This document shows positions 21,617-39,851 of a stretch of 64,000 bases of DNA, one piece after another (within the stretch, counting starts at the first letter, position 1; the number at the start of each line of letters is the position of its first letter). The DNA is from Siniperca chuatsi (taxonomy: Eukaryota > Chordata > Actinopteri > Centrarchiformes > Sinipercidae), in the NCBI RefSeq assembly GCF_020085105.1, contig NC_058045.1:15805333-15869332 (forward strand), read 5' to 3'. Under the pieces are notes generated by a model. It did no database searches, was not told the origin of the DNA, and saw only the letters and a program-made list of their open reading frames with translations. Both the position numbers and the translations under genes were made by a program.

Positions 21617-24050
21617 CTTTTCTAGAAATGTTTACTGTAAATGATAAATGGTAGCTATTCCATTGTCTTGATGTGATCGCAGAATTAAGTCTTTAGAAAT
21701 ATAAAACCGATCTCATAAAATTCATGTCATCTTACTAGTGCTGTATCTGTGTCACCTTCGTCAGCTGACATACCCATTATTGACCAGACTTAGAGTATAT
21801 TAACGAAATCCAAACATTTTGGGATAAAGCTTTATCTTGTGAGGGGTTGTAAACGGGCCACATCCTTATTTTTGATGTTAAATGTAATTTTTACACAATT
21901 TATACAGTTTTAATTGTATTTAGTAATATGGCATATAACAATGGTGCACCATTAAAACAAATTGTACAATTTCAAAGAAATACAGTACTAAATACAGCAT
22001 CACAAAGATGTTATCATCTGTGCACATTTTTATTTAATAGTTAATTCAATCTTTTTAATATCATGTTATCCCAAGGTCACTGATCTTTTTGTTTTGTAGA
22101 AACCTCAAGGTAAATTATTTTGTAAAGTAGAGGAGTGAACATTGTTCATAAAGTTTTACAAATGCAGATAGAGGATTAAGGTTATATAGATAATGAATTA
22201 AGAACATGTTAAAATCTCTATGGTAGATATTCTTTTACAACCAAGATAGAGACAACTGAAAAGAGTTATAATGAAGCCTTGCAGTATTTGCAGCATTACT
22301 TCAACGCTCTTAATCTATATAATAAAAAATAAAACTAAAATAACAAAATCATTCTACAAACTAAATACATTTACAAAACTTGGAATGGAGCTTGAAAGAT
22401 GCAGATCAGCTTCTGAAATTAAACCTGTGTGGAAATTTCTATTAATGTACTGAAACTTTTAACATGAAGGTCATTCAAGACAAACAGTTAAAACACCATT
22501 TTAGTTTTACATTATATATACTGAATGTTTTCGTAAGAATTATGTTATTGATGGAACACAATACATTCACAACCTTCAGCATATGTTTTATTTAAACAAT
22601 TTCTGATTATAGTATTGCCATGTTTTAACAAATTCTCATTGTTAGCAAAACTTTCTGCAACACTTATGAAACAAAAGCTTTGAAACCGCAGTTCTGCATC
22701 AAACAAGGCTTGAATGGCATTTTACAGTTAAAAGGTCGATTTACAAAAAGGCCCTTTTTTTAATTCAATGTATACTCTTCCAGGTTTGTCAGCTTAAAAA
22801 TGCACTTGACACTTTAAATTCAGATTGTAATGTCAAGAAAACCCGCCATCAGACTCCTACAACATTAAACACAGTGACCCTAAGCAATATGGGGGAGCAA
22901 TAGGGAAACGTTCGGGTTGAGGAACTAAACTGTCATGCTTTGGTTCAGTAGGACAGACTTATGACATTATGAAGCTTTTGTGTCCAAAGTGAAGTTTTAG
23001 TTTTTCAAGGAGAGATGTTAATATACTTTGATTTGAGAGTGACATTAACCAACATGTCATAATAACTATCATAATACGGTATACAGTTAGTCAAAAGATG
23101 TGCAATGTATAATATGCTATTCAATGAACTTAGACTCAACTAGTATAGTCTTAGTGAATCAGGTAATACTATAACTGGAAATAAAGTTCATTGCAATCAA
23201 AATACTCTGACTTTTATATTGTGACACAATATTTATTGTAATAAACCAGACTGTGCATCTAAAGTACGACTTGCCTTCCACTGAGCTGAGAATACAACCA
23301 CCAGAGGGCGATGTGAATTCAGAGGACAACTGAAACTGTCACAAAAATTCCCCAGTTAAAAATCCAGTCAGCAAGTGGTTTAGATATTAAACTGGACTGT
23401 ACTTAAAATTACATCTTTGATCAGATGTATTTGTTCATTTGTGCATCCTGAACAAAGGCGATTATCTGAACAGAAAGGTGATTTAATGTAAACTGACAAA
23501 ATTCTCAGATCCATGGGTTTGTCAGTTGACAGCAAAATACTTCCAGTCCCCAAGAAAAATCTCCTTATCATTTATAGATCATCACTGATCCATGATTGTC
23601 CTGCAAGTGAAATTTAAGTGTATTTACACTTCTCCTCTGGTACTTAACTTAAGTGACAAATACAACAGTTTGCAGTGAAAACAGTGTTGTGGCTTATTAT
23701 CAAAAATGAAACATGGACATTTTATTTGAATGATTTCAGGCACTGGTGACGGTAGTTTGGTGTATTTTCCTTTAACAATAGAGCATGAGAGTCTTCTTGC
23801 TTAGTAGTTCTTGCTTTGTAGTTCTTGCTTTGTAGGTCCTTGCCACATAAGCATATGAAAGTGGGTTTACGAACAATCACAAAGGCAGAAGCTAAAGAAA
23901 AAAGACAAAGCACAGACCCCCTCACCAAAATGTATACACTAAACCTTTGAGTCCTCTGTTGCTCTTTTCCTGCTCACAAATACTAAAACAGGCAAACACA
24001 GTGTGAGCCATACAGCTCAGCTGTGAGCGTTCACTCTCCTCCTCTCCCCA
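21617..24050. other. Region between ZP gene 3 and tmem263
   Basis: 21617-21845 is a diverged relative of the 3' flank of ZP genes 1 and 2. The rest is AT-rich and without a credible gene. The right part is probably the tmem263 3' UTR, since minus-strand AATAAA motifs occur near 22587 and 23719, but the real end cannot be fixed by eye. Confidence 0.5.
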
Positions 24051-30216
<6,166 letters not shown>

Positions 30217-31499
30217 ATCTCTGGGAAAATAAATAACACAATTACCATAAGAGACAGTGACACATAATAAACACAGATATACAATGTAGGGAACTACAGG
30301 GAAAGAGATTCAACATGAATGCTGCTACCTATAATGGTTTCCCCCGGCATCCTTATGTAGACTCTGTTATGCTGTAAACCCTGTTACAGCTCTGTGCCTG
30401 TTGTTGCATATATTTATGTGTTTATTCCTTTCTTGTACATTAAGAGGGCAACAGCAGAAACAAGTACCTGACTTTTGCACATTGAAGTATTCCACACAGA
30501 GATTAATACCTTGCTCACCTTGTTCTACCTGGTGCACATGTGCTCCTTTAACTTTCACACTGCGACAAGGCTACATACTATCTGTGTTATTAAAAGCCTT
30601 TAATCCAAATATCCAATTACACAAACTGTTTTCTATGTGACCGTCTACAGAGAAAGCCTTAACTGAACATTAACAGTAAGGAATGGGGCTGTAGTATGTA
30701 CACAGTGTGTAAAGAAAATAAAAAGGAGCTTGCTTTGGGTGTGCTGCTGAACCTAAAACAAGGCAGACCTGTTCACAGTCTCTCACGGAGCTGAAGGCTA
30801 CAACAGGACAGGTTAAAATAGTAGACAAGGTCAGAATTTCGAAACTCTAAACAACTGATGCTGAAAACAAAGTTTAATATTGAAATAGTATTAACAGTCC
30901 TTGTCTTCTGGACTTAAGGAAACAGTAATAAAACAATAAGATGACGGTTTAAAAGAATTAACTCCACAGCAGAAATCACATAAAGCTGTTACCCACATTA
31001 CTTAGCTTTTCTGACTGTTTTAATTTGATCTCAGACCACTGTTTTGGCTTCGTTGCATACTGCTTTGTAGTAGTTGTAATGTTATTTTTGTCTTGGGAAG
31101 TCGATGATGCCTCGTTAAGAAGTTGTGAAATCTGCTCAGACGAAAGCGTTATTCAGTCATAGCGTAAAGATGAACAAAGGGAAGTCTTATTTAATACGAG
31201 TTTGGCAGCTGTCGTGACTATTAACTGGTAGGTAAACAACATTATCACCCTGTGCATCCTGGTTAGGTTTAAATATATTAATAGGAGCAGTTGGCTTAAG
31301 ACCTAACGTTCAACGTAAACACTTGTGCTAGGTAGCTAACCTACAGCATTTGTTACGTGGAAGGTGGCGCTTACGTTAACTGAAGCTAACGTTAAACTAC
31401 AGACAGTTAAATACGACAGCCGCGGGATGCTTGCTTAAAAGATGTCGAAGTCTTGTACAGTTTAACTTGTCAAAATTGTTGCCGCCTCGCGTTTAAAGG

Positions 31500-32424
31500 C
31501 AGAGAGTATTGTACTTATAATAACAACGCCTATGTGGTTGTTTTGTCTTTAGTCGCCATAAATAGCTTGTTCGTAGAATCTTCTAGCTGAGACATCCAAA
31601 CAGACACGTCACCTCCGAAACACAAAACATCACTTTAACGTTTTTTCACCGTAAATCGGTCAACCTATCTGTCCCGCTGATACTAACTGTCGAGGATAGT
31701 TTGCTTTGAAGCTGGTTTGCAAGATAATATGGCTCAGTTTTTTCATTAGTAACGCTAGTGGTTCTGCAGAAGTTCTCGTGGTTGACTCTCATTGTACAAA
31801 CTGAACCCCAAACTAGCTAATTTAGCACTTACCTTGCTTTGTAACGTTAGCAAACCGATCCAATGTACTGTACGGGACTTCAAACTAACTGAGCGAGATA
31901 ATTTTCAGCTTCCAAAGGCCTGTAGCTGGCTGCTGGTGGTAAAGCTGATTTGTGTTGTCTGTCTGACTATATTTTGGAGGAGGACCTCAGTCTCCACCCA
32001 TAAAAACACACAGAGGTACACTGTCTGCAGACTGGAGCTCCAGCTGCTGGCTGCGTTTACAAAGCCACATGCATGCAAATATAAGTAGTTACTGTTGGCA
32101 GAGAACATGTCCGACACTATTACTTCCCATTTGCTGTCTTACAATAGTTTTGTAGTTCAGTATTTTAGTTCACTCGCTGGCACACACACGGATTTTATTG
32201 TTGAATTCTTCTCTTAGATGTTTTGGTGATAATAAGGAACATACATGTCCCTTTCTGTTTGGGTACCACATTCGGAAATTATCGCATGGTGTAGTAATGC
32301 ATGTGGGAACAGAAATTAAACTTCAAGATGAAGGTTTGTTTTGTACGGACTATAACTTTGGCGGGAGAAGACACTGATGATCAAGAACATTCCTCCTCCC
32401 TGAAAGCGGAAGTGACGTGCGTCC
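31500..32424 (-). promoter_or_regulatory. tmem263: tmem263 promoter and non-coding first exon
   Basis: A minus-strand splice donor AAG|GTAAGT places the end of a probable non-coding exon at 31833. At 32406-32421 is GCGGAAGTGACGTGCG, a composite ETS plus CRE/ATF-type motif typical of vertebrate CpG promoters. Between them are several copies of the word AACGTTA (31300-31400, about 31843). The start site is inferred. Confidence 0.45.
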
Positions 32425-32429
32425 TGCGT

Positions 32430-34250
32430 TTAAATCCCAAATCAAAGATCGTCTCTTTTATGAATAGGTGTCACAGTGAAAAACAAAGACCACAATCAAA
32501 TACACCTTTGATACACAGAATTGAAATGTATTTTCATGGGGAGAGCAAAAAGGAAAAAAAAAAGAAATGCATTAATGTAAACAAGGCTGGATTACCAACA
32601 AGGCAAGGGGAACTGCTCCTGGGCCTCAGAACCTCAGGGGCCGCATATTTATTTTGTTTTAGTTGGTTTGTGTTAATATAATTATTTCCACATTTGTTTG
32701 CAATATGCATCACTAAAGCATTTTATCAGCTGAAATGATTAGGGCCTTCAGACGGGTCCTGCGTTATTGCCTGTGTTGACTATCTGTTTTATAGAGGAGA
32801 CCTGTGTGAAAATTTACATGGTGTATATTCCTACATAAATATTAGTGTTAACCAAATTACCCCATGTTCATTTGTGCATGAATATAGGTGAAGGCTTACC
32901 ATCACAATAAATGCAAATAGAGTTGATCTTCATTCATTTTAAATATTAAGACAGCCAAATGCTGTTACATCCATCCACCTATCCACCCATTTGTTATCTA
33001 TATCCACCTATCCCAATATCAAAAGCTGTTACAAGAAGATTTAATTTTGTAAGGCAAAACTTATTGAAGTGAGCACAAGCAAGACAATCTATTTCCAGGT
33101 GTTAATCTAAAGTAACAAAATTATTATTGTCCCGGGGGGAGGGGGAATCTTGTGGTAATAAAACAGGCCAATCTGACATGTTTGGCAGCATCTGTACCAG
33201 TATGCAATATACTTCCAGACACATTTGAAATAATTCAAATGTCATTTCAGTTCAATTCCATTTTAGGGAAGCACAATGTAAATTCCCCCTAGAATTTAAA
33301 AATAATAATAATGTAATGGTAGTGGTAATATTAATATTAATAAAGTAATAATGATAATAGGAATGATAGTGATAGGAATAATAATGATAATAATAGCAAT
33401 AAGACTAATAATAACAATTGTAGTAGCAGTTGTCGAGCAGGAACACGGGGGGGAGCAGGTGGCCCACAACCACAGATCCAGTCTCTGCAGCTCCAGAGGC
33501 AGAAACACCTGCTGAAAGCGACAGAAGGAGAGAGGAGACGTCGAGTTAGTGACATGCATTAATGGGATGAAAATGCATACATTTCATGATCTGATTTGTC
33601 TCTGTTAAGAACTAAAGGGATCTGGCCTCACTGTTTGCTCTATGTATGTTCTAGTTCTGTCGTGAACTGACAAAGTCTCTTGGATGATGTCTGGATAAAT
33701 GTCTTCAAAGCTAAACAGCAAGTTTAGTGGTTTTAAGAAAGTCGTTGGCCTGGATGAATGAGAATTTTCAGGCGTGATATGCCTGCTACCATTTTTTCAA
33801 CATGCTTGAAATAGCCCAGAGGCACAGGTCTATTCTTTTGTGGGACTCACTGTATATCTGGGTTTAATAATTGACCTGTCATTATCACTTGAGGTAAAAA
33901 ATGTATTTCTTAAAACACACTGAAATATTCAGTTAAAAACACTGTCTGCTAAGCAGAACACAACTAACACAAATAGATTAGAAATGCATCGATACAAAGT
34001 GTATTCCACCTCAGAGCATGTGAATGTTTGAGGCAGCAACAAAACTGGATGATCATAAGAAAGTTGTGCTTGTATGTTTACAGAGCATACATACTTTTTA
34101 AGGTACACCTTAAATCTGGAGCATGCTCTAAAGTAAATGGACTTGGTCTGTGTAACTCAAAAGAAAATTAAGGCTTTCTGTACAGGTAAAACATTGGAAT
34201 CATCCAGTAATAAGACAGCAGATTAGTAACATCCCATTTTTCACATGCAT
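32430..34250. other. Intergenic DNA between tmem263 and the sirtuin gene
   Basis: No gene can be supported. It includes AT-rich DNA and the (AAT/GAT)n tract listed separately. Confidence 0.5.
33299..33425. repeat. (AAT/GAT)n low-complexity tract
   Basis: Imperfect trinucleotide repeats (AATAATAATGT..., GATAATAGG...). The isoleucine/leucine-rich minus-strand open frames over it are artefacts. Confidence 0.85.
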
Positions 34251-34585
34251 ACACTCAGTTGCCAGTTTATTAGGTACACCTAGCTAAAACTAATGTAGTC
34301 TAATACAACAATCCTGCAAGCAAATCCTAATAAATCCTATGAAGATGTTGTTGAAACTGTTTTAGAGAGGTTTCCGGTGTTTCTATTATTTTGTCCTTCC
34401 CATTTATATCAATGAGGGTAGGCCTCTCTGTAAAATGCAATACACTTCAGCAGCACCACAAACTGCAGCCTCCAAGTTGAATCAACACCTCTCTAAAACA
34501 GTTTCAACAAAAACCCAGCATGATAACTTTCATGAAGGTGGGATTTATTGCAGGACTGCTGTATTAGACTGTAGGCCACTTTAAC
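34251..34585. mobile_element. Fold-back MITE
   Basis: Two nested inverted pairs are visible. The outer pair is AGTCTAATACAACAATCCTGCA (about 34298) against TGCAGGACTGCTGTATTAGACT (about 34550). The inner pair is GTTGAAACTGTTTTAGAGAGGT (about 34350) against ACCTCTCTAAAACAGTTTCAAC (about 34486). The whole element could form one long hairpin. Family unassigned. Confidence 0.75.
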
Positions 34586-34602
34586 CATTTTAATAGAGTT
34601 TT

Positions 34603-34854
34603 CTTTACAGAGGACATTTTAACACATGTTGCAGTTGGAAAAGCACAGGTGTAGATAATAAAATGAATGATTGCTGAATTCCATTTAGCTGCTTCGGCTT
34701 CATGGTGTTTCATGGTCCTGGTGTCATTGTGTCACACTGCCATGGCTTACTGGGTCACATGAACAGAACAGAGCCATCGTTATTGTTATTAGTAACACCT
34801 GTGGTTTTCCTTTTCCTATTACGACAAGTCAAAATGTCTTCCATGAAAAAGGCC
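34603..34854 (+). mobile_element. MITE with (GGCC)TTTTTCACAGCAGACATTTTGAC-type ends
   Basis: The right end GACAAGTCAAAATGTCTTCCATGAAAAAGGCC is the complement of the left end of the better copy at 39619. The internal GGAAAAGCACAGGTGTAGATAATAAAATGAATG block is shared with the copies at 39619 and 58291. Confidence 0.6.
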
Positions 34855-34879
34855 ATTTGAATAACACTGGAGTTAGAAA

Positions 34880-35237
34880 GCGGAAACACGGTGCCACGTG
34901 ACTCCTGCTGTGTTTCCCGCCTGTATTCATAATGACTTATTTAGTACCCGGAAAGAGACGCAGAGTGACAGCTCTCGCCACTAAAACTTACTGTTTAGGC
35001 TTCATGTAGATGAGAAGTGTCCGTACTTCAGAGGAAGAAGACACCTTTATTACACCTGAACCAGAAGTTGAGCTGACTGCGGCGGCTGGTGGATTACAAG
35101 CTCAGATTTTAGTGTTAAAGAAGCTTTGCGAGTTTTCCTTTTGGATGTGAAACGTCCCGAGTGGCCCTACAGAGTCTGCTGTCTGTCGTCGCCGTCTGCT
35201 CAGCTTTCAAACAGTCCGCCGTCTGGGAAGAAGGCAG
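34880..35237 (+). promoter_or_regulatory. Possible promoter and first exon of the sirtuin gene
   Basis: GC/CpG-richer block with a CACGTG E-box (about 34895) and a good donor GGCAG|GTAGCT at 35237/35238. Because the first coding exon of the sirtuin begins at a clear acceptor (42677/42678), an upstream exon must exist, and this is the best candidate in the gap. It would leave a first intron of 7.4 kb. A 46-codon open frame from the ATG at about 35008 could be a uORF. Inference only. Confidence 0.3.
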
Positions 35238-35940
35238 GTAGCTCGTGACAATGATGTTAATGAAAGCCCCCTTATAGCGTTAATGGCATCATTAGTATTA
35301 CCAGAGGCGGTCTGAGCATGTGGACTTCCATCTTTTTAATGACCATGTCGATGAGTTCCTGCAGAGTGGTGCTACATTAGCCCACATACATTTTCAAAGG
35401 AAGTTTCCAAGATCCTGGTATTTATTATTTCACTCAATATTAGGAACCACATTAGTGCTGTTAACAGCAGCTGGGAATGTAATTAGATCCCGTGTTTTTC
35501 TAGTGATATTAAATCCTAAATGTTCAGACTCTCCTCAAGCAGTTAGCTATCACTTTTCTGTTTACCTCTCATGACACTGCTCAGTCTGAAGAAAGAAGGC
35601 TCATGCAAAGCTGGTATGTAGGCTGTCCCATTTAGTTTAAAGTCCCCCTCCAAAATGTGTTTTGCGTGTTGTTACTCAAGGGTGGAAGAAGTACTCAGAT
35701 CTCGTAGCAATGCCACAGTGAAGAAATACTGTTACAAGTAAAAAAAGTAAAAGTACCCATTATGCAGACTGTCCCATTTCAGATTAATGTATATTATTGG
35801 ATGATAATTATCTTCATGCTTTATTGGTTAACTCACTTTAATGTTGCAGCTGGTAAGGGTGGAGCAAATTGTTTTACTATATATTCTGCCAGGTAGCTTG
35901 TGAATTTCACCAAGGGATCAATAAGGTCTTATCTTCACCT

Positions 35941-35967
35941 GTAGTAGTAGTAGTAGTAGTAGTAGTA

Positions 35968-36000
<33 letters not shown>
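35941..36000. repeat. (GTA)n(ATA)n trinucleotide repeat
   Basis: About 9 GTA units followed by about 11 ATA units, inside the hAT-like MITE. Confidence 0.9.
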
Positions 36001-36001
<1 letters not shown>

Positions 36002-36034
36002 ATCATCAATTATTTGTTGATTATTTTTTGTATT

Positions 36035-36332
36035 ACAGAGGGACAGCTCATGTTAGATGTTTTGGAGATAAAGTCAGAGAGGCCAGATTGAGGTGGTTTG
36101 GACATGTTCAGAGGAGAGACTGTGAATATATTGGTAGAAGGATGCTGAGGTTGGAGCTGCCAGGCAGGAGGTCTAGAGGAAGACCAAAGAGGAGATTTAT
36201 GGATGTAGTGAGAGAGGACATGAAGTTAATTGGTGTGAGTGAAGAGGATGCAGAGGACAGGGTTAGATGGAGGCACATGATTCGCTGTGGCGACCCCTGA
36301 AAGAGAACAGCCGAAAGGAAAAGAAGAAGAAT
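36035..36332 (+). mobile_element. 3' fragment of an RTE-type LINE
   Basis: An open frame encodes the C-terminal end typical of this LINE ORF2: RWFGHVQRRDCEYIGRRM, LPGRRSRGRPKRRFMDVV, then an IRCGDP stop. The stop is followed by a short 3' tail AACAGCCGAAAGGAAAAGAAG. Only the last 87 or so codons remain, a normal 5'-truncated LINE insertion. It is nested in the hAT-like MITE. Confidence 0.75.
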
Positions 36333-37814
36333 TTGAATCTGCAAAGTAACTATTAACTAAAGTTATCAAATAAATGTAGAGACGTACAAAGTAAAATATT
36401 TGCCTTTTGAATTGTAGTGGAGTAAAAGTATAAAGTAGCAGAAAATGAAAATACTCAAGTAAAGTACAAATATCTCAAAATTGTACTTAAGTACACCACT
36501 GTTGTTACTTCAGTTGGATGTTTGAGCTTTACTGTGCAGAGTTTGACACTCACCTTTTATTTAAGAGGCGACAACTAGTTTGGAAGCCAATCGTGGTTCA
36601 ATATGCAACTTACACTTAAGTGTGATGTGGAAACTTGAAACCTCCAGGTCATATACACTGAGAATGGAGACATCTTGTCTCCAGTAGTTAATCTTTTGAA
36701 ATAAAAAGTATTTGCAGTTTCATAGATTCTGTTTTTTTGTTTTTTGTTTTTTTAATGAGATAGAAGAATTAATTGGAAGAATAATTAGAAGAAATATTCT
36801 TAACAAGGTAATCAAACTTGTTGTTGAAAAAACAACCATATCAGACACCAGTTATTATTCCATGAAGATATTTTATGTCTTAAAATGTGTCTGGAGGGAA
36901 TCTGTAATATAACTGGATCCAGTAATGATTGTACTCAGTGCATGTCCCACATACCTCTGCACATATAGTAGTTGTGTGGTCTTTTTAAATTGATCGCTTA
37001 ATCTCTTATAAAAATGTTCAAAACCACTGTATAAAATGTTAAAAACAATTATGTCCACCACGAGATTTCTTACTCAGTCTAATATGCATCTAAAACAACA
37101 AAATGTTATTCATTTTAGAATTCTATACAAAAGAGAAACAGAAACATTTTACTCAGTTATCAATATAATAAATAACTTTCTGCTCATCAATGAATCAAAT
37201 CACTTTCAGCAACAGGAGACATCGTGTTACTGAAACCATCCCCATTTGGAGCTTGTGCGTTATGTTTTCTTGTGACCAATGGCTGCATATTGACTGTGTT
37301 TGCTGATTAAACAGGGTTATAGTTTGTTACTTGCTCTAAACAGCTAATCAGGTTTGGTGAATATTAAAATGTTTGGCTTTTTGTGAAGCTGTAAACTAAT
37401 TTATAACAGATACAGTAATAAATGGAGCCATCCTATGTCATTTAGTTACAGTTAGCAGTATGTGGCACAGATTCGTTTTCATGCGTAATGCGATTTAGGT
37501 TCCAGCAGGTGTCAGTGTAGCCTCACTGTTAGTAACTCCTCTGCAAGACCTGAGGATGGATGCAAGGACGGTGTCAACATGTATTTTTGTGAATTCATTC
37601 AGCAGTTGTGTAGCAGTGGACAAGCTCTGCACATCCAAAAATGCTTCTTGTTTTCTTATAAAAAAAATTTAAAAAAAGTTACACACACTGTTTGATGCAA
37701 TGTGTCTTCAACAATACGCTTTGCTAAAGGGTAGGGGAATGGCGCTTTTTATCTTAAAAAAAAGGTCAAAAGTATTGAGTTTTCTAAAGGCCTCTTCTGT
37801 AACCAAAACTCACC

Positions 37815-38083
37815 CTTTGATTAGTCGATTAATTAGGCTAAGTAGTGGATTGGCAGCTAAAAAACAACTATTAAAAACTATTTTGAAAATCAGTCATTTA
37901 TCGAGCAAAAAATGAAAACATTCACTGGTTCCAGCTTCTCAAATGTGACTTTCTGTTTTTATACCATTAAAATATATATCAATAAATATCATTGGGTTTA
38001 AAACTGTTTTACAAAACAAGCAGCATTTGACTTTTTTTGGGACTAAGCGGTTATTCAACTAAAAAGTGGATTGTTGCAGCCCC
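37815..38083 (-). mobile_element. hAT-type MITE, same family as 26063, inverted
   Basis: It opens with TTAGTCGATTAATTAGG and ends AAAGTGGATTGTTGCAGCCCC, the reverse orientation of the 26063 copy, with the CCAGCTTCTCAAATGTGA interior. Confidence 0.55.
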
Positions 38084-39194
38084 GGACGACTTTAATTAAC
38101 GGGACAGCCTTTTGTTTTGTTGCGTGTCACTACGTGTAGTAGTATGAGTAGTGCCTTAACATCTCGAGTGATTTGTGAGAGTGGACTCTGTGCTTTCAGT
38201 TGTTTATTTTCAGATCCGTTCTCCCAAAGAATCCACGTGGTTGTACAAATAACATCACATCCCATTATTGGTAGATTGGTGTTTAATTTAGGGCTGGTAC
38301 TGTCCTCAGAGGAGTAACAGGACGAGAGTCATTAGTTAGCTATCGACCCACTGGGCGAAATTAGCTCCCCACCACCCCACCACCCCTTCCCGTCTGCGAG
38401 AGCAAACAATATACTAACACAAATTAGGACTCGCTGCTTTGTGTCAATTGAGAGTCCAACAAAGATGCTACACAGAGTGATATGTCATTAGTGAGCAGGT
38501 GGGAAAGGAGAGCTGAGAGCTGTTGCCTCTCCAACTAAGTAATGAAGAGGTTCCCATGGCGACCAGGCTACCATCCCTGTGTCGGGGGGGAGCAGAGATC
38601 AAAGTCAGCTGTCTTCAATTCTGCTGTAAGTGGAGGGTTAAATGCTGGGGTTGCAGGGGAAAAGCCCCTCATTAAACTTAACCAAATCCCCTTTAAGACA
38701 CAGCTGACATGTTACTCCAGAGGCACCAGGTACATGTTTTTAACACTCAACTCTCTAGAAAGAAAGCAAGACTGTCTGCAGGTTCAGGCTGCTGCTGTTG
38801 ACATTGAACAAGGATCTGATTTTTGGATGTATCAGCTCTTTACTTAATGACTCTTATTTAGTATTTATTTAGTGTTTTGTGAAGAGTTTTTAGGTTTATA
38901 GCACAATTTAACTAAATATAAACACACCTTTTTAAAATATTGCTTTTGGTATTCACAGAAAAGAAGTATTTTTTTTTTGTACTGCATGTATTAACATAAC
39001 ATAATGAAGGATGTAACCTGGATTAACTGGATCGCTGTACAGCTTTTAGGAATTTAGAGACATTTTAAGGGAAAGATGAATTTATCTGAATTGCCTTGCC
39101 AGTTTATTTTAATTCCTAATAAGCAACCCTGTTGATCTGCTGTTGAAATCATGATTGTCATTTGTATTGTAGTTCATATTTTAACAAGAAAAGA

Positions 39195-39432
39195 AAAATT
39201 AGATTAGTTAAGCGACAGAAAATTAATCAACAACAATTTTGATAGTTGATTAATTCAGGTTTTGGACTGTGGGTGGAGGACAAAACAATTCAGTTAAAGA
39301 TGTCACCTTGGTCGGGAAATTGTAATGGGCATTTTTCACTGTTTTCTGACATTTTACAGACTAAACGTTAAATTGAAAAAATTATTGATAGTTTAATTTA
39401 TAAGGTATAATAATTGTAAGTTGTAGCCTTAA
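39195..39432 (-). mobile_element. hAT-type MITE, same family, diverged
   Basis: Contains AGATTAGTTAAGCGACAGAAAAT, AAAGATGTCACCTTGG and a terminal GTTGTAGCCTTA, corresponding in inverted order to the 26063 copy. Confidence 0.5.
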
Positions 39433-39618
39433 TTTAAAAGAAATTTCAAGTTATTTCTAGTCAAGCATGCAAAGCAACCTAAAAAAGTTTACAAACAGGC
39501 CATAGATGAAATCAAACTCTGTGTTGTCGTGACCTTAAAGCTTTTACAAGGTGTTTTCACTTGTGTTGCATGTTTAGACTTCTTCTCAGAACTGTGCGAG
39601 TACAAACTGTGCTTAATA

Positions 39619-39851
39619 GGCCTTTTTCACAGCAGACATTTTGACTTGTTATGGTAGGAAGAACACATGTGTTACTAATAACATTAATGACAGCTTCGTT
39701 TATAATTAAACATATACATACCTATTAAAAAAATACAATACCAGGACCCTGAAACTGAAGCAGCTAAATGGAATTCAGCCAGCATTTATTTCATTAATTA
39801 CACCTGAGCTTTTCCTAATGTGACATGTCAAAATGTCTGCTGTGGAAAAAT
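39619..39851 (+). mobile_element. MITE with GGCCTTTTTCACAGCAGACATT ends
   Basis: The left end GGCCTTTTTCACAGCAGACA and the right end TGTCTGCTGTGGAAAAA are inverted copies of about 17-25 bp. It has no coding capacity. It defines the family also seen at 34603 and 58291. Confidence 0.75.

Larger units (their letters stand above)
35677..36501 (+). mobile_element. hAT-like MITE with perfect 8-bp target duplication
   Basis: Ends CAAGGGTGGAAGAAGTACT and GTACTTAAGTACACCACTG are flanked by the identical octamer TTGTTACT at 35669-35676 and 36502-36509. An 8-bp duplication with these ends fits the hAT superfamily. The body is interrupted by a (GTA)n(ATA)n tract and an RTE-type LINE 3' fragment. It serves as the reference copy for the related elements at 1930, 2745, 8314 and 16601. 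Confidence 0.85.

Noticed and set aside
32301-32681. 126-codon plus-strand frame near the tmem263 promoter
   Set aside because: No recognisable domain, lysine-run rich, and overlaps promoter motifs and repeat-like sequence.
33296-33559. Minus-strand Ile/Leu-rich 'membrane' frame
   Set aside because: Produced by the (AAT/GAT)n low-complexity tract.
35869-36300. 143-codon frame as a host gene
   Set aside because: Its C-terminal half is the end of an RTE-type LINE ORF2; the N-terminal half is a trinucleotide repeat.
38542-38847. 101-codon plus-strand frame
   Set aside because: No domain, no splice signals that link it to the sirtuin, and composition is not clearly coding.
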